DNA from: an uncultured Mitsuokella sp.
Lineage (GTDB): Bacteria > Bacillota > Negativicutes > Selenomonadales > Selenomonadaceae
Assembly: GCA_945877355.1 (NCBI GenBank)
Contig: CAMCRT010000003.1
Location: 30,025 to 94,024 of the forward strand
Direction: 5' to 3'
DNA: 64,000 bases
In this document: positions 38,941 through 48,255 of the stretch, one piece after another
How the letters are laid out: each line of letters begins with the position of its first letter
How positions within the stretch are numbered: position 1 is the stretch's first letter
Program-made: the position numbers and the translations under genes
Notes under the pieces: generated by a model
Seen by the model: only the letters and a program-made list of their open reading frames with translations
Database searches by the model: none
Told to the model about the DNA's origin: nothing

Positions 38941-39598
38941 GGGTCATCCCCTCCCTCATGATATCGAGCATGTAGATATCCTCCAGCCCATCTGCTTTTT
39001 GCCTTGTGTTCCGATATGCGCGTCTGGCTTCACGATCGCGTGCCGCCTTCTGCTCGCTCCAAATGGAGGCCTCCGCCTTCTCTGCCCCGAGAAATCTGAC
39101 AGCTCTATGCGCCTTCTCGCTTTTAAGGACGATCTGCTCGCCAAGCTTCCCCAGGTGCATAGCTTCGGACAGCTTGGCAAGTGAAATGCCATTTGTCACA
39201 AAATCCTGTGCAAAGCTGAAGTAGGAATCATCGGCGCGATATCCAATGACCACATCATATTCCTCGGGATTCACAAAAAAATGCTCCTGCAAATACTTTT
39301 TTGCCTGCTCAGCCACGCTGCTGCTCTGCCAATAGCTTCGATAGGCCGCCAGGAGTGCCAGCCAATTCAGGATGCTGTATTCCGGCCCGTTCAGGTTGAG
39401 CACGGAAAGCCCCTCCAGCGAAAGCTCGTAGCGATTGGCAAAGCCATTCGTGCCCTTCGCACAGGCCCACTCCTTCGCCAGCTCTAAGCTCTCCGTCGTA
39501 TAAAAGCCATAGCCATAGTCATTCGCTCGCTTCCCACCATGAAAGACCGGCTGCTCGATGATATGGTCGGAACCATGAAATACAAGCACAGTGCTCAC
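38918..39598 (-). CDS. DUF3990-like (putative ADP-ribosyltransferase fold) protein, candidate toxin; GTG start at 39598 or 39589
   Basis: VFHGSDHIIEQPVFHGGKRANDYGYGFYTTESLELAKEWACAKG...EYDVVIGYRADDSYFSFAQDFV...LGEQIVLKSEKAHRAVRF. Confidence 0.75.
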   Translation of the reverse strand: MSTVLVFHGSDHIIEQPVFHGGKRANDYGYGFYTTESLELAKEWACAKGTNGFANRYELSLEGLSVLNLNGPEYSILNWLALLAAYRSYWQSSSVAEQAKKYLQEHFFVNPEEYDVVIGYRADDSYFSFAQDFVTNGISLAKLSEAMHLGKLGEQIVLKSEKAHRAVRFLGAEKAEASIWSEQKAARDREARRAYRNTRQKADGLEDIYMLDIMREGMTHGDPRLR

Positions 39599-39609
39599 CT
39601 CCCTATCTA

Positions 39610-39638
39610 ATTATATCTCTGTAGAGATATATCGTCAA
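39610..39638 (-). promoter_or_regulatory. Sigma-A promoter with embedded perfect palindrome (operator candidate)
   Basis: Minus strand TTGACG-17 bp-TATAAT; palindrome TATATCTCT-GT-AGAGATATA at 39612-39631 lies in the spacer/-10. Confidence 0.75.
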
Positions 39639-39693
39639 ATAAATTCCTAGAGCACAACAGCAAATAAATCCTGCGCCAAACAAGTAACAGAAA

Positions 39694-39745
39694 TCAAAAA
39701 GAGAGGCATTCCCCCACAGCAAAGTGCGGGGGAAGCCTCTCTTTT
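39694..39745 (-). terminator. Terminator after the RpiB-like gene
   Basis: Minus strand AAAAGAGAGGCTTCCCCCGCA...TGTGGGGGAATGCCTCTCTTTTT long stem plus T tract. Confidence 0.85.
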
Positions 39746-39755
39746 CCGTATTGCA

Positions 39756-40217
39756 TTATTCGACGGGGGCGCAATGCTTCGCGTCGATTTCCTGGACCTT
39801 CTGGATGCGGCGGCGGTATTTCTCGGCCGTCAGCGGGTCTGTGTGCATCCAGGTTTTGACGATTTCCATGGCGATGGCGGGGCCGATGATCTTGCCGCCG
39901 AGGCAGAGGACATTGCTGTCATTGTGCTGGCGTGCCAGGGCAGCGCAGAAGGGATCCTGGCAGACCACGGCGAAGATGCCTCGTATCTTATTGGCAATCA
40001 TGGCACTGCCGTAGCCAACGCCATCCACGAAGATGCCCCGGTCACATTCCCCCTTTGCCACAGCCAGGGCCGCCGGATAGACGAAGTCCGACAGGTCGCA
40101 GGATTCCTCGTCGTAGGTGCCAAAATCCTTGACCTCATGGCCCTCACCTTCCAGATAGGCCTTGATTTCCTCCTTGAGCTTCGTGCCCGCGTGATCATTT
40201 GCCATAGCGATTTTCAT
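39756..40217 (-). CDS. RpiB/LacA/LacB family sugar-phosphate isomerase
   Basis: MKIAMANDHAGTKLKEEIKAYLEGEGHEVKDFG...GIFVDGVGYGSAMIANKIRGI...ARQHNDSNVLCLGGKIIG; ATG at 40217. Confidence 0.88.
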   Translation of the reverse strand: MKIAMANDHAGTKLKEEIKAYLEGEGHEVKDFGTYDEESCDLSDFVYPAALAVAKGECDRGIFVDGVGYGSAMIANKIRGIFAVVCQDPFCAALARQHNDSNVLCLGGKIIGPAIAMEIVKTWMHTDPLTAEKYRRRIQKVQEIDAKHCAPVE

Positions 40218-40325
40218 GGTTATTCCCCCTGAGTCGATAGTTATCTCTTTTCCGATTATACCCATTCTGCCCCCTGCCCGCAACCTTTATCCTCCTATCC
40301 CCGAAATGCACTTGCATACGGCAGG

Positions 40326-40371
40326 CAAGAAAACGACCGAGTATCTTGAAAACATCAGGAGACTCGGTCGT
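40326..40371 (-). terminator. Terminator after the sulfite reductase-like gene
   Basis: Minus strand CGACCGAGT...ACTCGGTCG followed by TTTTCTTG. Confidence 0.75.
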
Positions 40372-40388
40372 ATCACGTTTATCTGGCT

Positions 40389-41942
40389 TTATTCTGCTTC
40401 GATGAAGGGGCGGGCGATTTTTTCGATTTCGCCCTCGTGGGCTTTCTTCCACTCTTCAAAGGACTTGCCGCTCTTGGCGACGGTCTTGCCGAGGGTCACG
40501 AGGAACTTCGGCACGTCCCGGTCGTACATGGCACCAAGCTCCTTTGCGAAGATCTCGTGGCCCTGCTCCTTGCTGCCGTCCAGGAAGAGGGCGAAGGCGC
40601 TCTCCTTGTTTTTGCTGGAGCCCCGAAAGCCGATGGCACCCACCTGGTGTGTGCCACAGGAGGAGGGGCAGCCGCTGAAGTGGCAGAGGGGAAGGGCGTC
40701 CGCCGGAAGGTTTGCCTCTCGGACGGCCTTGAGGCTCGCCTCGAGAACCCCGTGGGAGTCCCGGATGCCCTGCTGGCAAATGGTCCCACCCACGCAGCTG
40801 ACGGAATACTCGAAGGGGGTCTTTGCGGCGCTCCTATCCGTCACAGCGAGGATTTCCTTTGCCTCGGAGGAGGTCAGGTTCACAATGTAGGCGGTCTCGT
40901 AGGAGCCCAGGCGAAGCTCCACGCCCCGCATGGGCTTTATGGCCTCGGCGACAGCGATGAAGTCCTCGTTTTTCGGCCAGCCGCCGGTGGTGTGCCATTT
41001 GACGGTATAGAGGCCTTCCTGCTTCTGGGGGATGACCCGGGGGGCCTCCACGGTGCCGCCATCGCCCTTCTTGCGGCTGGCGGAGGTGCGGATGGAGAGG
41101 GTCAGGTCCTCCTTGGCGCGGATTTCCGCGAGGTTCTTGAAGAATTCCTTCTTGTAGCCCTCCACGCCCATGGTGACGGGGAGATAGCGAGAGCGGGCCC
41201 GGCCCCGGTTTTCGAAGTTGCCATTTTCCTGGAAGCTCTTCCACTGGGCGTAGACGTAGTAGAGGATATCCTTCGGGGAGACGGCCTCCTCCATGAGAAG
41301 GCCCATGGAGGCATTGGGCCCGAGGCCGCCAGAGGCGTAGACGTCGAATTTGTGGTCGGAGCGGGCCACGAAGCCAAGATCATGGAAGGTGGCGTGGGAT
41401 TCGTTCCGCGGGGAGTTGGAGAAGACGATCTTGTACTTTCTCGGCAGCTTCTTCGGGCTGCCGATGAAGGAGAGGGCGTAGTCGGCTGCGGCCTCGGCGT
41501 AGGGCAGGACGTTGAAGTACTCGTCCGTTTCGATGCCGGCGAGGGGCGAGCACATGACGTTTCGCGGGTTGTCGCCGCCGCCGCCCATGGTGATGATACC
41601 GTGGTCGTAGGCTGCCTTCTGGATGGCCACGAGCTTGTCGTAGTCCAGGTTGTGGAGCTGGATGCTCTGGCAGGTGGTGAAGTGAACGCCCACGTCGGGG
41701 TATTTTTTGAGGACGCCGGCGAAGAAGGCGAAGACGTCCTTGGGTACGCGGCCTGCGGTCATACGCAGGCGCAGCATGACCTTGTCGTCAGCCCGCTGGG
41801 CATAGCATCCGAAGCCGCCGGATATGCCCTTGAAGTCCTTGCGGGGAAGCTCCCCGTCGAAGTATTTTTTTGCCGCGTCCCAGAAGGTGGGAAGATTCTT
41901 CTTCCACTCGTCCAGTCGACGCTCCTTGATTGTCTGTTTCAT
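40389..41942 (-). CDS. Nitrite/sulfite reductase (siroheme-4Fe4S)
   Basis: Ferredoxin-like half domains; CVGGTICQQG...CHFSGCPSSCGTHQVGAIGFRG cluster ligands. Confidence 0.9.
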   Translation of the reverse strand: MKQTIKERRLDEWKKNLPTFWDAAKKYFDGELPRKDFKGISGGFGCYAQRADDKVMLRLRMTAGRVPKDVFAFFAGVLKKYPDVGVHFTTCQSIQLHNLDYDKLVAIQKAAYDHGIITMGGGGDNPRNVMCSPLAGIETDEYFNVLPYAEAAADYALSFIGSPKKLPRKYKIVFSNSPRNESHATFHDLGFVARSDHKFDVYASGGLGPNASMGLLMEEAVSPKDILYYVYAQWKSFQENGNFENRGRARSRYLPVTMGVEGYKKEFFKNLAEIRAKEDLTLSIRTSASRKKGDGGTVEAPRVIPQKQEGLYTVKWHTTGGWPKNEDFIAVAEAIKPMRGVELRLGSYETAYIVNLTSSEAKEILAVTDRSAAKTPFEYSVSCVGGTICQQGIRDSHGVLEASLKAVREANLPADALPLCHFSGCPSSCGTHQVGAIGFRGSSKNKESAFALFLDGSKEQGHEIFAKELGAMYDRDVPKFLVTLGKTVAKSGKSFEEWKKAHEGEIEKIARPFIEAE

Positions 41943-41967
41943 GCAAAGCTCTCCCTATTGAAAATAA

Positions 41968-43596
41968 TCAGATCACCCAGTTATTCGGCTCGATCATGGC
42001 GCTTGCCATGGCGAGGTCGTTGATTCTTGCGGCTATGGTCTCGGAAGTGGCCGCTTCGCCGCGGGCGATCTCCTTCCAGTATTTCGCGCCGGGTATGGGA
42101 TTTTCCTTCTTTTCGTCCAGCACCACAAGGACGATGAGGCCGGCATTTGCGAGGTGGGCTGCTGTAGTCACATAGTCCTCCCCTGCCTCTGGCCTATAGA
42201 GGTAGGTGTGGCGGCTGGCCCGCACGAGGCGGTACTCGGCCTCCTCGATGTCGCCGAGGGTCGTGCCGTCTGTGCCCGGCGTGAAGACGACGACGGCGCT
42301 CTCCTGCCAGTTCAGTGCTGCCCGCATGGCAGGCGTTGCCTTCTGGCGGCGGCCGCCGGAGACGGTCTTCTGCACGGTGCCGCAGGCGGAGGTCATGTTC
42401 GTGATGCGGTCGATGAGGATGAGCTCGCCTTGGGCCCGGTGGTGGGCGAAGGTGTCCACGACGATGGGCTCGGTGACGGCGATTTCCACCCTTGCAATCT
42501 CATTCTTTGCCAGGGAATCGGCTGCGATGTGCTCCCCCGTATTGATATCCACCCGGTAGGCGATGCGGGTGACGAGGCCGGGAATCTTCTTCGTGCCGAG
42601 GCGCACGAGGAAGTTCTTGCCGAGGGAAAGGGGCGTGTCGTCCATCCACAGGAGATCCGCCTCGAGGGTGGAGGCGAGGGTCACACCGCTGTCCTTCTCC
42701 AGGACGCAGCCCCTCGACACGTCCACCTCCCGGGAAAGGGAGATGGTGACCGGCTGGCCCGTGTGGGCCTCCTCTTCCTTGTGATCCGCCACGTAGATTT
42801 CCGTGACCTCTGCCGTCTCGCCGCTGGGCAGCGTCCGCACGGTGTCGCCTACGCGGATGCTGCCGCTCTCCACCTGGCCCTGGAAGCCGCGGAAGTCGAG
42901 GCTCGGTCGGCAGACCCGCTGGACGGGCAGCAGGAAGCCCTGCTCTGCCTCCGCCGTCTCCACGTCCACGGTCTCGAGGTATGGCAGGAGCGCCTTGCCC
43001 GTGTACCAGGGGATATTTGCCGAGTGCTCCATGATATTGTCGCCCTCGGTAGCGGAGACGGGGATGAGGGTGATGTTCTCGAGGCCGAGCTCCGCCTTCA
43101 GGGCCTCGATGTCCTTCTCGATGTTCCGGAAGACCTGCTCGTCGTAGTCCACCAGATCCATCTTGTTGATGGCGAAGACGAAGAAGCGGATGCCCATGAG
43201 GGCGCATATCCGGGCATGGCGGCGGGTCTGGGTCAGGACACCCTTCCGGGCGTCCACCAGGATGATGGCGAGATCCGCAAAGGAGGCGCCGCAGGCCATG
43301 TTGCGGGTGTACTCCTCGTGGCCCGGCGTATCGGCGCAGATGAAGCTGCGGTTATCCGTAGTGAAGTAGCGATAGGCCACGTCGATGGTGATGCCCTGCT
43401 CCCGCTCCGCCATGAGACCGTCCAGCAGCAGCGAGTAGTCGATTTCGCCGCCCCGGCTCCCCACCTTCGAGTCGAGAATCAGGGCCTCCTTCTGGTCCGC
43501 GTAGATGAGCTTCGCGTCGTAGAGGAGATGGCCGATGAGGGTCGATTTGCCGTCGTCGACGCTGCCGCATGTGATGAATTTCAAAAGTCCTTGCAT
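41968..43596 (-). CDS. cysN: Sulfate adenylyltransferase subunit 1 (GTPase); no fused APS kinase
   Basis: FITCGSVDDGKSTLIGHLLYDAKLI...ADTPGHEEYTRNMACGAS; ends without a CysC domain. Confidence 0.95.
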   Translation of the reverse strand: MQGLLKFITCGSVDDGKSTLIGHLLYDAKLIYADQKEALILDSKVGSRGGEIDYSLLLDGLMAEREQGITIDVAYRYFTTDNRSFICADTPGHEEYTRNMACGASFADLAIILVDARKGVLTQTRRHARICALMGIRFFVFAINKMDLVDYDEQVFRNIEKDIEALKAELGLENITLIPVSATEGDNIMEHSANIPWYTGKALLPYLETVDVETAEAEQGFLLPVQRVCRPSLDFRGFQGQVESGSIRVGDTVRTLPSGETAEVTEIYVADHKEEEAHTGQPVTISLSREVDVSRGCVLEKDSGVTLASTLEADLLWMDDTPLSLGKNFLVRLGTKKIPGLVTRIAYRVDINTGEHIAADSLAKNEIARVEIAVTEPIVVDTFAHHRAQGELILIDRITNMTSACGTVQKTVSGGRRQKATPAMRAALNWQESAVVVFTPGTDGTTLGDIEEAEYRLVRASRHTYLYRPEAGEDYVTTAAHLANAGLIVLVVLDEKKENPIPGAKYWKEIARGEAATSETIAARINDLAMASAMIEPNNWVI

Positions 43597-43597
43597 A

Positions 43598-44506
43598 TCA
43601 GAAATACCCCTCTCGCTTGCGACGCTCCATGCTTCCAGCGCCGTCGTGGTCTATGACGCGGCTCGTGCGCTCCGACTCCACTGCCCCCAGTGTCTCCTCG
43701 ACGATCTCGTCGAGGGTCGTGGCATCCGACTCTACGCCGCCCGTCAGCGGGTAGCAGCCAAGGGTGCGGAAGCGGATCTTCTTTGTCTCGATGTCCTCGG
43801 GCTTCAGGTGGAGCTTCTCCACGATGCGGTCATCGTCCACCATGATGAGGTTGCCGTCCCGCTCGATGACGGGCCGCTCCGCCGCGTAGTAGAGGGAGAC
43901 GATCTCGATGTTCTCCCGGCGGATGTACTGCCAGATGTCCTTCTCCGTCCAGTTCGATATGGGGAAGACGCGCATGCTCTCCCCCTGGCCGATTTCCGTG
44001 TTGTAGAGCTTCCACATCTCGGGGCGCTGCTTCTTCGGGTCCCAGGCCTGGGCCGCATTGCGGAAGGAGAAGATGCGCTCCTTGGCCCGGGACTTCTCCT
44101 CGTCCCGTCGGCCGCCGCCGAAGGCCGCCGTGAAGCCGTACTTCGTCAGGGCCTGCTTCAGGGCCTGGGTCTTCATGATGTCCGTGTAGGAGGCGCCGTG
44201 GTCGAAGGGGTTGATGCCCTCCCGGAGGCCGTCCTCGTTCTTGTACTCCAGCATGGTGAGCCCGTACTTCTTCGCCTGGGCATCCCGGAAGGAAATCATC
44301 TCGTGGAATTTCCAGGTGGTGTTGATGTGGAGGAACGGGAAGGGCGGCTTCTCCGGATAGAAGGCCTTTAAGGCCAGGTGAAGCATGACGGAGCTGTCCT
44401 TGCCGATGGAGTACAGCATGACAGGCTTCTCACACTCTGCCGCCACCTCTCGGATGATGTAGATGGCTTCCGCCTCCAGCGCATCGAGATGGGAGTCTTT
44501 TTTCAT
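43598..44506 (-). CDS. cysD: Sulfate adenylyltransferase subunit 2
   Basis: [43 protein letters not shown]...[12 protein letters not shown]. Confidence 0.97.
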   Translation of the reverse strand: MKKDSHLDALEAEAIYIIREVAAECEKPVMLYSIGKDSSVMLHLALKAFYPEKPPFPFLHINTTWKFHEMISFRDAQAKKYGLTMLEYKNEDGLREGINPFDHGASYTDIMKTQALKQALTKYGFTAAFGGGRRDEEKSRAKERIFSFRNAAQAWDPKKQRPEMWKLYNTEIGQGESMRVFPISNWTEKDIWQYIRRENIEIVSLYYAAERPVIERDGNLIMVDDDRIVEKLHLKPEDIETKKIRFRTLGCYPLTGGVESDATTLDEIVEETLGAVESERTSRVIDHDGAGSMERRKREGYF

Positions 44507-44522
44507 AAATATCTCTCCTGCT

Positions 44523-44837
44523 TCAGTACTTGTTGGAATTTCTTCTGTCTATGAGGATTTCCCTCTGGGCGCCCGCCGGGCTCTGGATTTTCCAGCGGTA
44601 GAGGACGCCTTCCCGGGCGAGGGTCATGCGGCTGCCCCGGCCGCCCACGTCGGCCCCGAGGAAGTAGGTGATGGCCTCCACGGGACAGACCTTCATACAA
44701 GCGGTACAGCCCCAGCAGTCCCGGGGGCTCCGCATAAATGCTTTCTTGTCCTCCTGTAGGATGAGGAGCGACCCCGGGCAGGCGTTCGTGCAGGCGCCGC
44801 AGCCGATGCAGCGGGTCTTTTCAATGCGTATGCTCAT
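44523..44837 (-). CDS. 4Fe-4S ferredoxin, AprB-like APS reductase beta subunit
   Basis: [13 protein letters not shown] and [16 protein letters not shown]; overlaps the AprA-like gene by 17 nt. Confidence 0.85.
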   Translation of the reverse strand: MSIRIEKTRCIGCGACTNACPGSLLILQEDKKAFMRSPRDCWGCTACMKVCPVEAITYFLGADVGGRGSRMTLAREGVLYRWKIQSPAGAQREILIDRRNSNKY

Positions 44838-46500
44838 AGGTTCCTCCTTTCACCAACGGCCGGCGAAGGGTCACGACCTCGCCAGCCTCCATGCGGGAAT
44901 TGATGTAGCAGTCAAAGTCTGCACTTCGCTCCGGGTGGTCTGCATTCTCCCCGAAGATATGCCAGCGGGTCTCCTGCCGGGCGGCGAGGTGGGCGATGAG
45001 GGCACGGGCCACCGTCAGCCGCTCCTTCAGCTCATAGACGTGGAGAAGGTCGAAGGGGTCCCTAGCCGGCAGATTCTTTGCCGCCTGCTCCAGGGCCTCG
45101 ATGCGCTCCTTTGCCACGGCGAGCCGCGCCTCATTGTAGCGGTAGTCCGTGTGGATGCCCCCTGCATACTCATCCATGATTTTCTGCATGGCCTCCTCCA
45201 GATCCTCAGCCCTGAGGCTCTCCTCGGAGGCGCTGTAGTGACCCTCCACCTCGGCGAGGCGCGCCCTTGTCTCCTCCATGTCAAGCTCCGGGAGCTCCGC
45301 CTGCCTGGCGTACTCGGCAGCGGCGGCGGCGGCAATCTCGCCCTCCACCATAGCGCCCGTCACATACTTCTGGGGGGCGCCCCCTGCCACGTCGCCGGCG
45401 GCAAAGAGGCCGGGGAGCGTCGTCTCCCGCTTCGTGGAGACCCAGAAGCCGCTAGCGGTATGGCCGCCCACGATATAGGGCTCCGTGCCCTCGATCTCCA
45501 CGTCCTCGCTATTGGGGCCGCCCTGCTCCACCCACTTCAATGTCTGGGCCGGGGCCATGTTGAGATAGGCCCGCAGGAGATCCTGCTCCTTTTCCTCCCC
45601 GATGCCCCTCGTGTGGAGGTAGCAGGGGCCCCGGCCCGCCCGATTCTCCTCCACGGTGCCGTAGATGCGCTCCGGCGTGGAGAGGCCATACTTCGTCTCG
45701 TAGACCTCCCCCAGGGCATTGACCTGCTTGGCGCCGACGCCCTGAGCGATGGTGCCCGTGGGGGCTATGGTGTCCTTGCAGCGAAGGGCCACAAAGCGAT
45801 TCTCCAGCGTCGTGAGCTCGGCGCCTGCCCGAAGGCCCATGGCAAATCCCGCGCCTGTGTTGAAAGGAGAGTACCACATCTTGTGGCGGGAAAAGCCAGG
45901 ATTATTGGGCCGGTAGAGCCCCGCTGCACCGCCGGTGGCGATGAGGACGGCCTTCGCCCGGATGTCATAGAAGACCCGCTCCCGGGTGGATACGCCCCAG
46001 GCGCCGGCTACCCGCTTTTCTTCGCCCTCGCCCACGGTCTTGAGGTCCAATATATTCACGTAGTTCAGCACCGTGACGTTTTTCTGCGTCCGGGCGGCCT
46101 TTGCCAGAAGGGGCTTGATGTTTTCGCCGTTTATCTTCACATTGCGCCAGCCCCGGGTGACGTGGCGGCCCTCCTCGTCCTTCAGGATGACGAGGCCCAG
46201 GGCCTCCAGCTCCTCCGTGATGCGGTTCACGTTCTGGGCGATGGTGAGGAGCAGGTCGTCCCGGACGATGCCCGCCCCGTCCTTGCGGGCGTACTCCACA
46301 TAGTCCTCCGGCCTATGGCCCGGGGCGATGTAGGCATTGAGAGCGTTGACCCCCGCCGCGAGGCAGCCGCTGCGCTCGATATTCGCCTTCTCGGCGATGA
46401 GGACGGATAGGCCGCTCTTTCCCAGCTTTGCCGCCGCAAAACAGCCCGCCGTGCCGCCGCCGATGATGAGGATATCTGTCGTGAGTTGCTTTTCCTCCAA
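44821..46500 (-). CDS. Adenylyl-sulfate reductase alpha subunit-like flavoprotein
   Basis: DILIIGGGTAGCFAAAKLGKSGLSVLIAEKANIERSGCLAAGVNALN...ATGGAAGLYRPNN; sits between cysDN/ferredoxin and the permease. Confidence 0.87.
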   Translation of the reverse strand: MEEKQLTTDILIIGGGTAGCFAAAKLGKSGLSVLIAEKANIERSGCLAAGVNALNAYIAPGHRPEDYVEYARKDGAGIVRDDLLLTIAQNVNRITEELEALGLVILKDEEGRHVTRGWRNVKINGENIKPLLAKAARTQKNVTVLNYVNILDLKTVGEGEEKRVAGAWGVSTRERVFYDIRAKAVLIATGGAAGLYRPNNPGFSRHKMWYSPFNTGAGFAMGLRAGAELTTLENRFVALRCKDTIAPTGTIAQGVGAKQVNALGEVYETKYGLSTPERIYGTVEENRAGRGPCYLHTRGIGEEKEQDLLRAYLNMAPAQTLKWVEQGGPNSEDVEIEGTEPYIVGGHTASGFWVSTKRETTLPGLFAAGDVAGGAPQKYVTGAMVEGEIAAAAAAEYARQAELPELDMEETRARLAEVEGHYSASEESLRAEDLEEAMQKIMDEYAGGIHTDYRYNEARLAVAKERIEALEQAAKNLPARDPFDLLHVYELKERLTVARALIAHLAARQETRWHIFGENADHPERSADFDCYINSRMEAGEVVTLRRPLVKGGTYEHTH

Positions 46501-46545
46501 GCTCGTTCCTCCTAGCTTTCCTAGTTTCAGCTATATATACAAGAA

Positions 46546-48051
46546 TCAATACACAAGAGAAAGAATGATGCCGACGGCTCCCGCCAGCAGCATGGGACGC
46601 GTCGGCGCCGTATGACGCACCAGCAAAAGATAAAGGGAGGCCCCCAGCACGATGAGCGTCAGTGCCTCCGCGAGGTACGGCGTCAACGCAAGGGCGGAGG
46701 CGACCCGGGCATTCGCGTGGAAGAGGGACAGGGCCACATTGATGAGGAGCCCGCCGATAATCGGGCGGATCCAGCGGCTGATGGCCTGAAAGGCCTTCTG
46801 CTCCCGATAGGTGCGGATGAGCCGCGCCACGAGGCCGAAGAGCAGCCCCGAGCCCGAGACGCTCACGGCAAAGCCTGCCACCGCGCCGAAGAGGCCCACG
46901 ACCGTGCCGCCCGCCGCCGAGCCCACCACGAAGCCGATGCCCGTGAGCATCTTGCAGAGGATGGAGCCGGGGAGCACATTGACGAGGGGCACCAGAAGGC
47001 CGAAGAAGGCAGCCTCCGGCAGGATTCCCGTCGCCACGAAGAGGCCGTCGGCGATCGTCAGATACGCGTCGCCACCGCCGAAGGAGATGAGGGAGGAGAA
47101 ATAGCCTCGGGCCACGAAGTCCGCCATGGAGGGCACCGCCAGAAGGATTGGCAGGATACTCACGGCGAGAAAGGCCAGCCAGGCACCGCCCTCCTCCACT
47201 GCCCCCCGGAGGAAGGTCCGAAGGCGGCCCCTCTCGCAGCTATTGCCAAAGCTATGGACCACCTCCCGGGCGGCGAGGGCCGTCATGACCCAGGGAAGGG
47301 CGACTGCCAGGAAGGAGGGAAGCGGCAGGCCGCTCTTTCCCTCCGCCAAAGCAAAGAGCAGGGAGAGCACGGCGCCCACGGCGATGCGGCCCCGGCTCCT
47401 GTCATTCAGAAAGAACAGGATGAGGAAGAAGGAGAGGCCCAGGGCCTTCAGGGTCGACAGGCCGAAGAACGGCGTCAAGCTGAGCCCCAGGAGCTTGTAG
47501 ACATTCGCCTCCCCCGTCAGAAGGAAGATTGCTGCCGTGATGGCGAGAGCCCCCTTCCAGGAGCCATCCTTTGCCTGGGCCTCGGCCCGGAGCGCCTTTA
47601 CGGTGTAGAGCAGCAGCAGGCTCATGATGAAGGCGCCGATGGGAATGGAGAGGGACTGGACCACATGCATGGCCTCCGCCTGCTCCCCTGAGAGGAAGGA
47701 AAGGATGCCCACGAGGAGCAGCGCCCCCGGCAGTGCCATGGCCACGGCCGCGAGAATCATGCCAAGAGAGCCCGCGACCCGCTGGCCCGTGCCTGCGGCA
47801 ATCTCCACGGGAAGGGCTCCTGGCGTGATAGAGGCCGCCACCACATCCTCCTGGTAGTCCCGCTCCGTGATGAGCCGACGGCCCTTCACCACCTCTGCCT
47901 CGATGACGGGGATGAGGGCATTGCCGCCGCCAAAGCCGATGAGGCCGATGCGGAGCATGGAGGCCATGAGCCCAGCGAGAGCACGCCGCTTTTCCCCACT
48001 GCGCCCTGCCACGAGGGCAGATAGACGCCCCTTTCGCAATACGCCTTCCAT
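46546..48051 (-). CDS. CHR-family (ChrA-like) two-domain permease; start likely 48051
   Basis: Two CHR-type halves: LRIGLIGFGGGNALIPVIEAEVV... and SSLISFGGGDAYLTIADGLFVATG.... Confidence 0.85.
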   Translation of the reverse strand: MEGVLRKGRLSALVAGRSGEKRRALAGLMASMLRIGLIGFGGGNALIPVIEAEVVKGRRLITERDYQEDVVAASITPGALPVEIAAGTGQRVAGSLGMILAAVAMALPGALLLVGILSFLSGEQAEAMHVVQSLSIPIGAFIMSLLLLYTVKALRAEAQAKDGSWKGALAITAAIFLLTGEANVYKLLGLSLTPFFGLSTLKALGLSFFLILFFLNDRSRGRIAVGAVLSLLFALAEGKSGLPLPSFLAVALPWVMTALAAREVVHSFGNSCERGRLRTFLRGAVEEGGAWLAFLAVSILPILLAVPSMADFVARGYFSSLISFGGGDAYLTIADGLFVATGILPEAAFFGLLVPLVNVLPGSILCKMLTGIGFVVGSAAGGTVVGLFGAVAGFAVSVSGSGLLFGLVARLIRTYREQKAFQAISRWIRPIIGGLLINVALSLFHANARVASALALTPYLAEALTLIVLGASLYLLLVRHTAPTRPMLLAGAVGIILSLVY

Positions 48052-48214
48052 ACCGCTTCCCCTTTCATTTATTATTGCATACTTTATAAATATGTTTTCA
48101 TTACAAACAATCATACACGAAAACAACGTAGAATGCAAGGAAAATAACGTGGAAAAATATGTTTTGATTTGTAAAAGAATCCAATACATTTTTCAAGAAT
48201 ATGAGACTTATTTC

Positions 48215-48243
48215 CTTGACAAGCCCTATTCCTTCTACTAACA
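48215..48243 (+). promoter_or_regulatory. Predicted sigma-A promoter for the PilZ gene
   Basis: TTGACA-17 bp-TAACAT. Confidence 0.45.
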
Positions 48244-48255
48244 TGGGGTCAAGAG

